NCBI GenBank assembly: GCA_902618245.1
Contig: CACMZR010000007.1
Coordinates: forward strand, 1-64,000
Direction of reading: 5' to 3'
DNA from: an uncultured Bacteroidota bacterium
GTDB lineage: Bacteria > Bacteroidota > Bacteroidia > Flavobacteriales > Flavobacteriaceae
Length of the DNA: 64,000 nt
Position numbers and translations under genes: made by a program. Under the pieces are notes generated by a model. The model was not told the origin of the DNA. It saw only the letters and a list, made by a program, of their open reading frames with translations, and did not search any database. Shown one piece after another: positions 1 through 7,188 of the stretch. The stretch's first letter is position 1, and every line of letters starts with the position of its first letter.

Positions 1-2
1 TA

Positions 3-1328
3 AAAAAAACATCTGTTTTACCTGGATTAATTATTTTACCTAGACATGTTTTAGGTGGAAAGGGTTACAAGGCGCCAAGTGATAAGCTTAATATTGCTGG
101 TGTAGGTGTTAGGAAATACGGAATGGGATCTAGAAATTTACATGCTTGTAGAGAAGAGAACATTGTTGCTTTATGTGATGTTGATTTCAAACAATCAGCA
201 TCGACATTTAAAAAATATCCCAAAGCAAAAGTATATAAGGATTTCAGAAAAATGTTTGAAAAACAAAAGGATATTGATGCTGTTATTGTTGCCACACCTG
301 ATCATAATCATGCTGTAATTACAATGATGGCAATTAAATTAGGTAAGCATGTTTATTGTCAAAAACCACTCACTCACACCGTTTTTGAAGCGAGGAAAAT
401 TACTGAAGCAGCAAGAGAATACAAAGTGCAAACACAAATGGGTAACCAAGGCAGATCTTCTGATGAAATAAGAAGTCTAAAGGAATGGATAAACGATGAT
501 GCGATTGGGCCTGTTAGAGAGATACATGCATGGACGGATAGGCCTGTTGGAGGGCATGCTTGGGATACATTTGCTGTGAAAGCTATGTCTAAAGAAAAGC
601 CACCGGTACCTGAAGGGCTTGATTGGGATCTTTGGCTTGGACCAGCTCCTTATCGCAATTATCATCCTGATTATCATCCTTTGTCATGGAGAGCGTGGTT
701 AGATTTTGGTACGGGTTCCATGGGAGATATGGGATGCCATATTTTAGACCCTTCATTTTACGCACTTGATTTAGGTTCACCGAAAGAAATACAAGCAACA
801 TCTACTCATTGGATTCCTGAAATTTCAACTCAAACATACCCCTCTGCTTCAATAGTAAGAATGAAGTTTCCGAAAAGAGGTAAGCATCCCGAAGTCAACC
901 TTACTTGGTCTGATGGTCGAATTTTACCTCCTATTCCAGAGGAATTTAAACCAGGTGAAAGGTTTACTTTAAGTGGGGCAATGCTTGTTGGTGACAAAGG
1001 CAAAATAATACATGATTCTCATGGGGCAAGTGGTTTAAGAATCTTACCAGAGCAGAAAATGAATGAATACGTAAAACCTAAAAAGACAATTCCCCGTGTA
1101 AAAACTTCTCATGAAGGAGATTGGATACGTGCTTGCAAGGATGGAAACCAAGCTTCATCAAATTTTGACTATGGCGGACCTTTAACTGAAATGGCTCTTT
1201 TGGGGATGATTGCTATTCGTTTAAAAGACCAAAGATTAATTTGGGATTCTAAAAATCTAAGATTTACTAATAATCAAATGGCAAATGAATTAGTTCATAA
1301 GGAATATCGAAAAGGTTGGTCTCTTTAA
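3..1328 (+). CDS. Gfo/Idh/MocA family oxidoreductase (5' end outside window)
   Basis: NAD(P)-dependent oxidoreductase, probably acting on a sugar or sugar acid. The frame is open from the first bases of the window, so the true start and probable Tat-type export signal lie upstream; 441 residues are visible. The N-terminus shows the stretch PRHVLGGKGY and then APSDKLNIAGVGV, the hallmark of the exported Bacteroidota/Planctomycetota subfamily, leading into the glycine-rich Rossmann loop. The usual EKP motif appears as QKP in VYCQKPLTH, with the lysine expected to be catalytic. DMGCHILDPSFYALDL in the C-terminal domain supplies the conserved Asp and His. It is first in a tight operon of sugar-modifying enzymes and ends 17 bases before the next start. 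Family assignment is firm; the substrate is unknown. Confidence 0.9.
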   Translation, partial: KKTSVLPGLIILPRHVLGGKGYKAPSDKLNIAGVGVRKYGMGSRNLHACREENIVALCDVDFKQSASTFKKYPKAKVYKDFRKMFEKQKDIDAVIVATPDHNHAVITMMAIKLGKHVYCQKPLTHTVFEARKITEAAREYKVQTQMGNQGRSSDEIRSLKEWINDDAIGPVREIHAWTDRPVGGHAWDTFAVKAMSKEKPPVPEGLDWDLWLGPAPYRNYHPDYHPLSWRAWLDFGTGSMGDMGCHILDPSFYALDLGSPKEIQATSTHWIPEISTQTYPSASIVRMKFPKRGKHPEVNLTWSDGRILPPIPEEFKPGERFTLSGAMLVGDKGKIIHDSHGASGLRILPEQKMNEYVKPKKTIPRVKTSHEGDWIRACKDGNQASSNFDYGGPLTEMALLGMIAIRLKDQRLIWDSKNLRFTNNQMANELVHKEYRKGWSL

Positions 1329-1345
1329 AAAAACTAATTCTGAAA

Positions 1346-2050
1346 ATGAATCCTTTAGTTCAAATATCTCTTGATTTAACAAACATAGATGAGGCCATAG
1401 AAACTTCATCCATGGCTTTAAGAGCCGGTGTAGACTGGCTAGAAGCTGGTACACCTTTAATTTTAGCTGAAGGACTGCATGGTGTAAGAAATTTAAGAGA
1501 TTCATTTCCTAACGTACCCATAGTTGCAGATTTAAAGACTATGGATGGAGGTTACCTTGAGGCAGAGATGATGGCAAAGGCTGGGGCTACTCACGTAGTT
1601 GTAATGGCCAGAGCTCATCCTGAAACTATCAAATGCGTTGTTCAAGCAGGAAAAGATTTTGGTATAAAAGTAATGGGTGATAATATGATTAGTGATAATA
1701 TGATTGACGGTGCTAAATTATTGGAAGATTTAGGATGTGATTATATTATTCATCATATAGGGTATGACGAAAGAAGAGGTATTAGTGCACAAGGAGGAAA
1801 AATGCCAAGTCCGCTAGATCAGCTGATAGAAGTTGTAAAAGCCGTAGACGTCCCTGTTCAAGCTGTAGGCGGATTAACTCTTGAGCAAGCAATAAAGTGT
1901 CCTCAGTATGGAGCACCTTTAGTTGTTTTAGGAGCTCCGCTTGTAATTGATGCAGATTCATTTAAAACCGCGGATGGAGATTTAGAATCATCTCTGAAAA
2001 AAATATGTAATGCTATTCATTCTCAAAAAGTATTATACAATAAAAATTAG
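1346..2050 (+). CDS. HUMPS-family decarboxylase/aldolase, 3-hexulose-6-phosphate synthase-like
   Basis: TIM-barrel enzyme of the orotidine-phosphate decarboxylase suprafamily, 234 residues from the chosen ATG. An upstream start at 1316 is possible but overlaps the preceding gene; starting at 1346 places the expected ligands at D10, E33, D62, K64 and D67, nearly the numbering of 3-keto-L-gulonate-6-phosphate decarboxylase. The active-site strand reads ADLKTMDGG, closer to hexulose-phosphate synthases (DLKTMDAG) than to UlaD-type decarboxylases. HHIGYDERR and the late VGGL phosphate-site glycines also fit. Family members cleave or decarboxylate 3-keto sugar phosphates using Mg2+. The usual partner isomerase (HxlB) and a sugar kinase are not visible nearby, so the actual reaction is uncertain. 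The stop directly abuts the next ATG. Confidence 0.85.
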   Translation: MNPLVQISLDLTNIDEAIETSSMALRAGVDWLEAGTPLILAEGLHGVRNLRDSFPNVPIVADLKTMDGGYLEAEMMAKAGATHVVVMARAHPETIKCVVQAGKDFGIKVMGDNMISDNMIDGAKLLEDLGCDYIIHHIGYDERRGISAQGGKMPSPLDQLIEVVKAVDVPVQAVGGLTLEQAIKCPQYGAPLVVLGAPLVIDADSFKTADGDLESSLKKICNAIHSQKVLYNKN

Positions 2051-3088
2051 ATGTTGTTTCCAAAAAAAATAGCAGCAGTTGTAAATTACTCAAGTATAAA
2101 AGGGTCAGTCGAGTTAAGAGAAATCAAATTACCTGAAATAGGCGATCATGACGTTTTACTCCAAGTAGAAAATGTTGGTATATGTGGTTCTGACCTTCAT
2201 CAATGGACTTCAGAACATAGTTGGAAAGTAAATTACCCTGTAGTTTTGGGACATGAATTTGGAGGGTTGATTACTAAAATAGGAGATAAAGTAAAAAAAT
2301 GGAAAGTTGGAGATCGAGTAGTTAGCGAAACTGCCGCTGTTATTGACAATGAAAGTCCTTTAACTAAAGTGGGGCTTTATAATCTTGACCCTACAAGAAA
2401 AGGTTTTGGTTATGGTGTTGATGGTGCTATGACCAAATACGTTAGAACACCTGCTAGGTGTCTTCATCATATTCCTGAAAATTTATCTTTTGAGGAAGCT
2501 TGTTTGACAGAGCCATGTTGTGTTGCATATAATGCTGTTGCAGTAAATTCAAAAATAAAACCTGGAGACAAAGTTCTAGTTATAGGACCAGGAACAATTG
2601 GAATTCTTTGTGCCGTAATTGCAAAAATATGTGGTGCAGATGTTGCCGTCCTAGGTCTTGAAAGTGATAGGTCAAGACTTGCTAAACTGAAAAATTACAA
2701 TATTAACTCAATAGTAAAAAATGTTTCAAGTTGGACTAAAGAAAAAGATGGTCTTGGAGTTGATTTAGTAATTGATGCAGCTGGTGTTAGTCATACTCTT
2801 AAAATTGCTATGGATAATGTAAGACCAAATGGGCAGATAACTAAGGTTGGCTGGGGTCCACAACCATTGGATTTTTCTTTAGACATGATTGTTCAAAAAA
2901 ATATTCGTTTGCAAGGGAGTTTTAGTCACAATTGGCCTATTTGGGAAAAAGTTATTCAATTGTTGTCTGAAGGAACTTTAAATGTAAAACCAATTATTGG
3001 TGGGGTTTGGACAATCGAAGAATGGGAAAAGGCATTTAGTGAGATGCATTCAGGAAAAATTATAAAAAGTATTTTAAAGCCTATTTGA
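2051..3088 (+). CDS. Zinc-dependent medium-chain dehydrogenase (sorbitol/threonine dehydrogenase-like)
   Basis: MDR-superfamily alcohol/polyol dehydrogenase, 345 residues. The catalytic zinc ligands are present: C45 in GICGSD, H68-E69 in GHEFGG, and a Glu in LTEPCC. The coenzyme loop is GPGTIGIL. The segment that normally carries four structural-zinc cysteines (just after GDRVVSE) has none, so only the catalytic zinc site should be filled; some sorbitol dehydrogenases also lack the structural site. The gene starts on the base after the previous stop and ends on the base before the next ATG, so the three products are probably made together. Likely substrate is a hydroxyl of a sugar, sugar acid or polyol; the exact one cannot be read from the sequence. 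Confidence 0.88.
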   Translation: MLFPKKIAAVVNYSSIKGSVELREIKLPEIGDHDVLLQVENVGICGSDLHQWTSEHSWKVNYPVVLGHEFGGLITKIGDKVKKWKVGDRVVSETAAVIDNESPLTKVGLYNLDPTRKGFGYGVDGAMTKYVRTPARCLHHIPENLSFEEACLTEPCCVAYNAVAVNSKIKPGDKVLVIGPGTIGILCAVIAKICGADVAVLGLESDRSRLAKLKNYNINSIVKNVSSWTKEKDGLGVDLVIDAAGVSHTLKIAMDNVRPNGQITKVGWGPQPLDFSLDMIVQKNIRLQGSFSHNWPIWEKVIQLLSEGTLNVKPIIGGVWTIEEWEKAFSEMHSGKIIKSILKPI

Positions 3089-3880
3089 ATGAGGTTAAAA
3101 GATAAAGTCATTATAATTACAGGAAGCACAATGGGAATTGGAAAGGCAATAGCAATAAAATTTGTTTCTGAGGGAGCCAAAGTGGTAATTCATGGTTTAG
3201 AGAAAGAATTAGCTGAGAATCTTGTAAAGATGCTTGGAAACGAAAATTGTATCTTTCATATTGAAGACCTTTCAAATAGTGGATGTTCTGATAGATTAGT
3301 GTCAATAGCAATAAAAAAATGGAAAAAAATAGACGGGATTGTAAATAATGCTGCTATGGTAATTAATTCCAATATTGATAATACTGATGAAAAACTCCTA
3401 AACGACGTATTAAAAGTAAATACGTTTGCTCCGTTTTTTCTAATTAAGTCTGCTTTACCATATTTAACAAAATCTAAGGGCTCAGTATTAAACATTGGAT
3501 CTGTAAATGCATGGAGTGGAGAACCAAATTTATTAGCTTACAGTATTTCAAAGGGAGCTTTAATGACTATGACACGTAATTTAGGTGATAGTCTTAATCG
3601 AAAAAATAATGTGAGAGTTAATCAGATTAATCCAGGATGGGTTTTAACTGAAAAGGAGGTTGGGCGAAAAAAAAATCATGGTCTAAAACATGATTGGTAC
3701 AAAAACCTGCCAAATATTTATGCTCCCTCAGGTAGAATTCTTTTACCTGAAGAAATTGCGTCATTAGCGACTTATTGGCTTTCAGATGAGAGTGGTCCTG
3801 TCAGTGGACAGGTAATTGATCTTGAACAATATCCGATGATTGGAAGAAATATCTCTAAGGACCCACTAAATTTAACTTAG
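3089..3880 (+). CDS. Short-chain dehydrogenase/reductase (SDR)
   Basis: Classical SDR oxidoreductase of 263 residues. It has the coenzyme motif TGSTMGIG near residue 11, NNAA near 88, catalytic Ser in GSVNAW near 138 and the YSISK catalytic Tyr/Lys pair near 152. The tail ending in SGQVIDLEQYP matches the usual SDR C-terminus. It likely oxidises or reduces a sugar-derived hydroxyl, following or preceding the MDR enzyme encoded directly upstream with zero spacing. Substrate and coenzyme preference are not determined. Confidence 0.9.
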   Translation: MRLKDKVIIITGSTMGIGKAIAIKFVSEGAKVVIHGLEKELAENLVKMLGNENCIFHIEDLSNSGCSDRLVSIAIKKWKKIDGIVNNAAMVINSNIDNTDEKLLNDVLKVNTFAPFFLIKSALPYLTKSKGSVLNIGSVNAWSGEPNLLAYSISKGALMTMTRNLGDSLNRKNNVRVNQINPGWVLTEKEVGRKKNHGLKHDWYKNLPNIYAPSGRILLPEEIASLATYWLSDESGPVSGQVIDLEQYPMIGRNISKDPLNLT

Positions 3881-3906
3881 AAATGTTTTGCAGTTAAACT
3901 TTTAAT

Positions 3907-4791
3907 ATGCCAAAATTAGCTGTTTTTCCAAAAGCATATATGAAAGCCTTGTGTAAGGATGGGTCCATGAAAATTTCAGAATGGATTTCACTAACCTCAA
4001 AGCTTGATATTCAGGGATTAGAATGGTATGCAGGCTTTTTAGAAATGAGGGATAAAAAAAGATGGAAAGATTTCAAAAAAATGGTTGAAGATATTGGGAA
4101 AGAAATTCCAATGATGTGCTGTTCTCCAGATTTCACACACCCTGATCAAAAATTTAGGGAGAAAGAAATCTTAAAGCAGAAACAATGGATAGATATGACG
4201 AATATTCTTGGAGGTAGCTACTGTAGGGTTTTATCTGGACAAAAGAGACCTGGATTATCTTTGTCAGACGGACTTCATTATGCATCACGATGTATTGCTG
4301 ACTGTTTATCATATGCTGAAGAAAGAGGAATTACACTTGTTCTAGAGAATCACTATAAAGATGATTTTTGGAAATATCCAGAATTTGCTCAAAAAAAAGA
4401 TGTTTTTAAATCTTTAGTAGAAAGTATTAATCATCCAAGTTTTGGTGTAAACTTTGATCCAAGTAATGCTTTTTTAGCAGGAGAAGAACCGCTTGATCTT
4501 CTGTATTCCATATCTGATAGGGTTGTAACCATGCATGCAAGTGATAGATATCTAAAATCGGGCACAATAGATGATTTAAAAAAAATTGATAGTGGTAAAA
4601 TTGGCTATGCGAATATACTTAGTCATGGTGAGATTGGTAAAGGGATGAATGATTATGATCTTATTTTTAAAGAACTTAAAAGAGTAGGATTTGATAATTG
4701 GATAAGCATAGAGGATGGGGTAGATGGTTTTGATCAGCTTGAACGTAGTGTTAAGTTTGTTAATAAGAAAATTAGTGAATATTGGACTTAG
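3907..4791 (+). CDS. Sugar phosphate isomerase/epimerase family TIM-barrel protein
   Basis: Xylose-isomerase-like (AP endonuclease family 2) TIM barrel of 294 residues. Probable metal ligands are the Glu in VLENHY, the Asp in GVNFDPSN, the His in MHASD and the Glu in SIEDG, in the order usual for this family of sugar isomerases, epimerases and dehydratases. It lies 26 bases after the SDR gene in the same operon. Likely interconverts keto/aldo or epimeric sugar acids generated by the neighbouring dehydrogenases. No specific substrate is recognisable. Confidence 0.87.
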   Translation: MPKLAVFPKAYMKALCKDGSMKISEWISLTSKLDIQGLEWYAGFLEMRDKKRWKDFKKMVEDIGKEIPMMCCSPDFTHPDQKFREKEILKQKQWIDMTNILGGSYCRVLSGQKRPGLSLSDGLHYASRCIADCLSYAEERGITLVLENHYKDDFWKYPEFAQKKDVFKSLVESINHPSFGVNFDPSNAFLAGEEPLDLLYSISDRVVTMHASDRYLKSGTIDDLKKIDSGKIGYANILSHGEIGKGMNDYDLIFKELKRVGFDNWISIEDGVDGFDQLERSVKFVNKKISEYWT

Positions 4792-4830
4792 ATTAATATA
4801 AACTCTATATAGATAAAAATTTTTATAAGT

Positions 4831-5706
4831 ATGAGATATGAAGTGATTTCAAAATATCACTGTAGTCTTGGAGAAAGTCCTTACTGGCATCAAAGCAGTA
4901 AAAGTTTTTTTTGGGTTGATATAAATAAAGGGATTCTTTATAGCTACAAAATATCTTCTAAAAAAATAAGACGATATCAATTCAACCACAAATTATCTTT
5001 AGTGACAGAAGCTCACGATGGTAAACTTATTTTAGCACTAGATTTAAGAATTGCAAGTTTTGATCTATTTTCTGAAAAAATTGAGTGGATTACAGAATTA
5101 AAAAATGAAAAATTAGTGGATAGATTTAATGATGGTAAATGTGATTTAAATGGGAATTTATGGATAGGAACTATTAATAATGAGTTAAAATCTAGGGCAG
5201 GATCACTTTATTGTATTTCAAGTGATCTCAAATTTAAAAAGAAATTAACTAAAATTAGTGTTTCAAATGGTATAGCATGGACAAGTAATTATAGAAAAAT
5301 GTACTTCATAGATAGTCCAACTCAGGAAATTAAAGCTTATAATTTTAATCAAAAAAAGAATCAAATTGAGTTTCAAAAAGTTGTGATCAAAGTGCCTTTC
5401 GAATTAGGAACTCCTGATGGAATGTCAATAGATAAGAATGGAAATCTTTGGATTGCACATTATGGTGGGTATGGAATATACTGCTGGAGTCCAAAAACTG
5501 GTGAGATAATCGATAAAATTAAACTCCCAGCAAGAGATACAACATCATGTTGTTTTGGAGGAGAAAATCTTAATTATTTGTTGGTTACTTCTGCAACACA
5601 AAGTTTGTCAAAAAAGAATTTAATTGAATCTCCCCATAGTGGACATACTTTCCTAATAAAGCTTGAGGTTGAGGGAACATTACCGAATAAATTCGTTTAT
5701 ATTTAG
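4831..5706 (+). CDS. SMP-30/gluconolactonase family protein
   Basis: Six-bladed beta-propeller lactonase of 291 residues, predicted cytoplasmic since no signal peptide is seen. Family metal ligands appear as the Glu in SLGESPYW (E15), the Asn in RFNDGKCD, the Asn in SNGIAW and the Asp in PDGMSID. NGNLWIAHYGG is a typical SMP-30 blade. Family members hydrolyse aldonolactones to aldonic acids, which fits a pathway beginning with sugar oxidation by the upstream dehydrogenases. It lies 39 bases after the isomerase gene and appears cotranscribed. Confidence 0.88.
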   Translation: MRYEVISKYHCSLGESPYWHQSSKSFFWVDINKGILYSYKISSKKIRRYQFNHKLSLVTEAHDGKLILALDLRIASFDLFSEKIEWITELKNEKLVDRFNDGKCDLNGNLWIGTINNELKSRAGSLYCISSDLKFKKKLTKISVSNGIAWTSNYRKMYFIDSPTQEIKAYNFNQKKNQIEFQKVVIKVPFELGTPDGMSIDKNGNLWIAHYGGYGIYCWSPKTGEIIDKIKLPARDTTSCCFGGENLNYLLVTSATQSLSKKNLIESPHSGHTFLIKLEVEGTLPNKFVYI

Positions 5707-5730
5707 TACAAAGTTTATTTGAAATCATTT

Positions 5731-7155
5731 ATGTCTATCAATTCCTTGTGTACAAAAAAAATATCTGACACCTTTTTTGTTTTATTTATCTATTTGACAT
5801 CATTATGTTACTCTCAGGAAAAGTCTGCTTTCAATTCTGATGAAATAAATAGCCTTATTTCATACGTACAAAACAAAGATAATTTTAATTATACTCTTGT
5901 AGACAGTGTCTTATATGATGGTGCTACATTGTATAGAATAAAAATGAACTCAGGTAAGTGGTTAAATAAAAATATAGTTAATGAAACTAATTGGTGGCAT
6001 TGGGTTGATATTGTAATTCCTGACACAATTACAACCTCAACATCACTACTTTTTATAGGCTTGGGTACAAAATATGATAATCAAATATTTTTGGATAGTT
6101 TAAGCATCAATAAAGCTATAAAAACAAATTCAGTAGTTAGCTATGTGAGTAATATCCCATATCAACCCTTAGTTTTTAATACTTCTAATAATATCAATCG
6201 CTATGAAGACAATTTGATTGCTTATGGATGGAATCAATTTTTAAAAGGTGGAGCAAAAAAAGAGGATAAAGAATGGTTGGCACGTTTTCCAATGACAAGA
6301 GCGGTTGTTAGAGCCATGGATGTAATTGAGGAATACACTTTAAAGTTTAAAAAGCCGGTAAAAGAATTTTTTATAACAGGAGCTTCAAAAAGAGGCTGGA
6401 CAACTTGGACTACTGCTGCTGTTGATAAAAGAGTTATCGGAATGGCACCAATAGTTATCGATATGCTTAAAATAGTACCCTCTTTTGAACATCATTATAG
6501 AGTTTATGGAGATTGGTCGCCTGCTGTCGAAGATTATGTTGAGTTCAATATTATGGATTGGATGTTTACAGATGAGTTCAAGACACTTCTAAATTACATT
6601 GAGCCTTACCAATTTAGACACTTATTCACAATACCAAAATTGGTTATTAATGGAACAATTGACGAATTCTTTGTTACAGACTCATGGAAATTTTACTGGA
6701 ATGAGATACCAGAAAAAAAATATCTTCAGTATGTTCCAAATGGCAATCATGAATTAGATGGAACTTATCAGACACAAAATGTTTTTTCATTTTACAATTA
6801 CATAATAAATAAAAAAGATTTTCCACGAATTTTATGGAAAATTGAAAATGACATCTTTAATGTAAATGTTGAAAAAGATATTCCTTATGAAATAAATTTA
6901 TGGAAGACAAATAATCCGAAGTCAAGAGACTTTAGGATTTGGGAAGTTGGGAAATCCTGGGTTAAAACAAAAATAAGCCGAAATAAAAGTGGATCTTACA
7001 GCATAAAGGCACCTTTTGAGAAGGAGGGTTTTACCGCTTCTCTTGTTGAAATAGTTTTTTACCCTGAAACTGATAAACAATTGGTCTTCACGACGGGAAC
7101 ACTTATTTTACCTGAGAAGTATTTGTATTCACCATTTAAACCAAGTCTTGATTGA
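5731..7155 (+). CDS. PhoPQ-activated pathogenicity-related family secreted alpha/beta hydrolase
   Basis: Secreted alpha/beta-hydrolase-like protein of the PhoPQ-activated (PqaA-type) family, 474 residues from the ATG at 5731; a TTG at 5719 would add four residues and is less likely. An N-terminal signal peptide (hydrophobic FFVLFIYLTSLCYS) precedes the mature part. The putative nucleophile elbow is ITGASKRGWTT near residue 220, the acid is the Asp in NGTIDEFF, and the base is the His in NGNHELDG. Despite the family name there is no sign of a PhoPQ system here. Placement at the end of the sugar operon suggests a periplasmic esterase or hydrolase role, which is inference. Confidence 0.87.
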   Translation: MSINSLCTKKISDTFFVLFIYLTSLCYSQEKSAFNSDEINSLISYVQNKDNFNYTLVDSVLYDGATLYRIKMNSGKWLNKNIVNETNWWHWVDIVIPDTITTSTSLLFIGLGTKYDNQIFLDSLSINKAIKTNSVVSYVSNIPYQPLVFNTSNNINRYEDNLIAYGWNQFLKGGAKKEDKEWLARFPMTRAVVRAMDVIEEYTLKFKKPVKEFFITGASKRGWTTWTTAAVDKRVIGMAPIVIDMLKIVPSFEHHYRVYGDWSPAVEDYVEFNIMDWMFTDEFKTLLNYIEPYQFRHLFTIPKLVINGTIDEFFVTDSWKFYWNEIPEKKYLQYVPNGNHELDGTYQTQNVFSFYNYIINKKDFPRILWKIENDIFNVNVEKDIPYEINLWKTNNPKSRDFRIWEVGKSWVKTKISRNKSGSYSIKAPFEKEGFTASLVEIVFYPETDKQLVFTTGTLILPEKYLYSPFKPSLD

Positions 7156-7165
7156 TTAAGTAGTT

Positions 7166-7188
7166 ATTATAGAGTAGTTTACTATAAT
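7166..7188. terminator. AT-rich hairpin between convergent genes
   Basis: Inverted repeat with arms at 7166-7171 plus 7174-7176 and 7180-7188, a two-base bulge and a GTT loop, followed on the plus strand by a T-rich stretch. It sits between two convergent genes and overlaps the stop of the minus-strand one, as expected of a bidirectional terminator. The stem is AT-rich, so confidence is modest. Confidence 0.4.

Noticed and set aside
1316-1345. Earlier start for the HUMPS-family gene
   Set aside because: It overlaps the preceding gene and shifts catalytic residues away from the family numbering; the ATG at 1346 fits.
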